In this document: piece by piece, positions 7,252-7,656 of the stretch
How positions within the stretch are numbered: position 1 is the first letter of the stretch
Layout of the letters: each line of letters starts with the position of its first letter
NCBI GenBank assembly: GCA_945836835.1
Contig: CAMAML010000049.1
Span: 1 to 7,656 of the forward strand
Direction of reading: 5' to 3'
Source: an uncultured cyanobacterium
GTDB lineage: Bacteria > Cyanobacteriota > Vampirovibrionia > Gastranaerophilales > Gastranaerophilaceae
Length of the DNA stretch: 7,656 nt
Notes under the pieces: model-generated
Told to the model about the DNA's origin: nothing
What the model saw: the letters and a program-made list of their open reading frames with translations, nothing else
Databases searched by the model: none
Translations under genes and position numbers: made by a program

Positions 7252-7287
7252 AAAAAGTCTCTCGAAAATTTTCGAGAGACTTTTTTT
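7252..7287 (+). terminator. Strong rho-independent terminator after ferredoxin
   Basis: A perfect inverted repeat with 17-base arms meets at 7268/7269. The GC-containing core GTCTCTCGA (7257-7265) pairs with TCGAGAGAC (7272-7280) and is followed by seven Ts (7281-7287). Flanking TTTCT and AGAAA extend the symmetry past a two-T bulge. The A-run on the left could also serve termination of minus-strand transcripts. It sits 23 bases after the ferredoxin stop. Confidence 0.92.
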
Positions 7288-7313
7288 AGAAAGCTCCATA
7301 TGGAACAAGATCT

Positions 7314-7358
7314 TAATTCCACTAATAGTATGTGTTTGTTTTCCTATTAGTGGAATTA
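7314..7358. repeat. Perfect 15-bp inverted repeat, no T-run
   Basis: TAATTCCACTAATAG (7314-7328) and its exact reverse complement (7344-7358) flank a 15-base T-rich spacer. A G-T pair and two more pairs extend the stem outwards to 7311/7361. No T-run follows on either strand, so it is not an ordinary terminator. Just upstream are small palindromes, TCCATATGGA (7295-7304) and AAGATCTT (7307-7314), and a TGGAA at 7301-7305 that could pair with the left arm instead. It lies between the ferredoxin terminator and the next promoter. It could be a protein-binding site, a structured RNA, or a remnant or end of a mobile or dispersed repeat. The sequence does not decide. Confidence 0.6.
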
Positions 7359-7381
7359 GGAGGTTTGCACCCCAAAATCAG

Positions 7382-7409
7382 TTGAAAAAGGTGGGAAATA
7401 TGCTATACT
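7382..7409 (+). promoter_or_regulatory. Extended -10 promoter before the terminal small ORF
   Basis: TTGAAA (7382-7387), a 16-base spacer and TATACT (7404-7409), with TG at 7401-7402 making an extended -10. Transcription would start near 7416. CTATAC (7403-7408) and GTATAG (7413-7418) form a perfect six-bp inverted repeat with a four-base gap directly over the -10 and start, a possible operator. Confidence 0.58.
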
Positions 7410-7443
7410 GAGGTATAGGCATTTTTAATGAGGAAAGAATAGA

Positions 7444-7629
7444 TTGGCTGTTTTGGCGGATAAGGCGAAGAATTTAGACAAATGTGCGTGCATGGAGGAC
7501 TGCACGGCGGTATGTGGTGAATTGCCTGCGATTGGCGGGGGCTTTTTGATGTCCGAAAATAAAGGGACAATGAGGTCGACAGACAGACAGACAGTTAAGT
7601 TGGTCGGCTTTACCAAGCCGACAGATTAA
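7444..7629 (+). CDS. Possible small cysteine-rich protein, 61 aa, TTG start
   Basis: An open frame from TTG 7444 to TAA 7627-7629, downstream of a good extended -10 promoter. AGGAAA (7431-7436) lies seven bases before the TTG. An ATG at 7428 is followed by a stop after four codons, so TTG is the only well-placed start. Residues 14-24, CACMEDCTAVC, give a Cx1Cx4... cluster of four cysteines (14, 16, 20, 24) that could bind metal or form disulfides. GGGF follows at 31-34, and the tail is polar. There is no signal peptide or membrane segment. I do not recognise a family. The frame also contains a GACA tetranucleotide repeat and a perfect hairpin near the stop, so the region may instead be a non-coding RNA or degenerate sequence. 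The overlapping minus-strand frame starts at a TTG without a ribosome binding site and is less likely. Confidence 0.38.
   Translation: MAVLADKAKNLDKCACMEDCTAVCGELPAIGGGFLMSENKGTMRSTDRQTVKLVGFTKPTD
7578..7593 (+). repeat. Tetranucleotide tandem repeat (GACA)4
   Basis: Four exact GACA units plus one extra G, within the possible 61-codon ORF, where they encode part of STDRQT. Units of four are not a multiple of three, so gain or loss of one would shift the frame. Four copies is short for a slippage-prone array. Confidence 0.7.
7603..7622 (+). other. Perfect 8-bp hairpin near the end of the terminal ORF
   Basis: GTCGGCTT (7603-7610), loop TACC, AAGCCGAC (7615-7622). It is GC-rich compared with its surroundings and overlaps the last codons of the possible ORF, ending just before its TAA. 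No T-run follows immediately (the next Ts are at 7639-7642), so it is at best a weak terminator. It would also fit as a 3' stem of a small RNA starting near 7416. Confidence 0.45.
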
Positions 7630-7656
7630 TTGATTAAGTTTTATCGTTAATTTTCT

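Noticed and set aside
7365..7385. AGGAGG at 7358-7363 as a ribosome binding site
   Set aside because: The only nearby start (TTG 7365) is too close and stops after six codons. The G-rich run is mostly the edge of the inverted repeat.
7425..7616. Minus-strand 63-codon ORF
   Set aside because: It has a TTG start without a ribosome binding site and runs against a good + strand promoter.
7430..7656. GAGGAAAG at 7430-7437 as the start of RNase P RNA
   Set aside because: The bases that should follow (TCCGGGC) are absent, and no matching conserved 3' elements were found in the remaining 220 bases.

Overview
The window reads as an ordinary housekeeping stretch of a bacterial chromosome. It is moderately AT-rich, genes are separated by short gaps, and nearly all coding is on the + strand. 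The main genes have intact diagnostic residues, good ribosome binding sites and sigma-70-type promoters. The Thermotoga-type single-[4Fe-4S] ferredoxin, the cofactor-independent phosphoglycerate mutase and a SNF2 protein with the bacterial 'helicase-associated' N-terminal region suggest an anaerobic, fermentative bacterium. The style would suit a gut relative of Cyanobacteria (Gastranaerophilales/Melainabacteria), but no marker gene here proves a lineage. I saw no tRNA, rRNA, CRISPR array, transposase, phage or conjugation gene.

Layout. At the left end a small 51-codon gene (52-207) runs on the minus strand. Across a roughly 200-base divergent gap lies a promoter and an exported putative zinc metallopeptidase with an HEALH motif (410-1093). 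A second promoter, with a 21-base imperfect palindrome on its -10 box, drives gpmI (1213-2739). A perfect 13-bp terminator hairpin follows gpmI and ends only 18 bases before the ATG of a 989-residue SNF2-family ATPase (2801-5770). deoB (5808-6983) follows after 37 bases and is probably co-transcribed with the SNF2 gene. A promoter inside the end of deoB starts a monocistronic ferredoxin unit (7052-7228), which has a GAAA-capped hairpin at the predicted mRNA 5' end and a strong terminator.

The last ~370 bases are the least explained part. They hold a 15-bp perfect inverted repeat without a T-run, an extended -10 promoter with a palindrome on it, and a possible TTG-started 61-codon cysteine-rich ORF that contains four GACA repeats and a perfect hairpin at its 3' end.

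How the genes work together. GpmI (lower glycolysis) and DeoB (nucleoside/pentose salvage) are both phosphomutases of the alkaline phosphatase superfamily, and ferredoxin would carry electrons for anaerobic carbon metabolism. The SNF2 protein has no obvious link to them beyond shared transcription. I do not see a new multi-gene system. The points most worth checking are the terminator squeezed against the SNF2 start, the two unrecognised small ORFs, the unplaced exported metallopeptidase and the structured region at 7290-7656.
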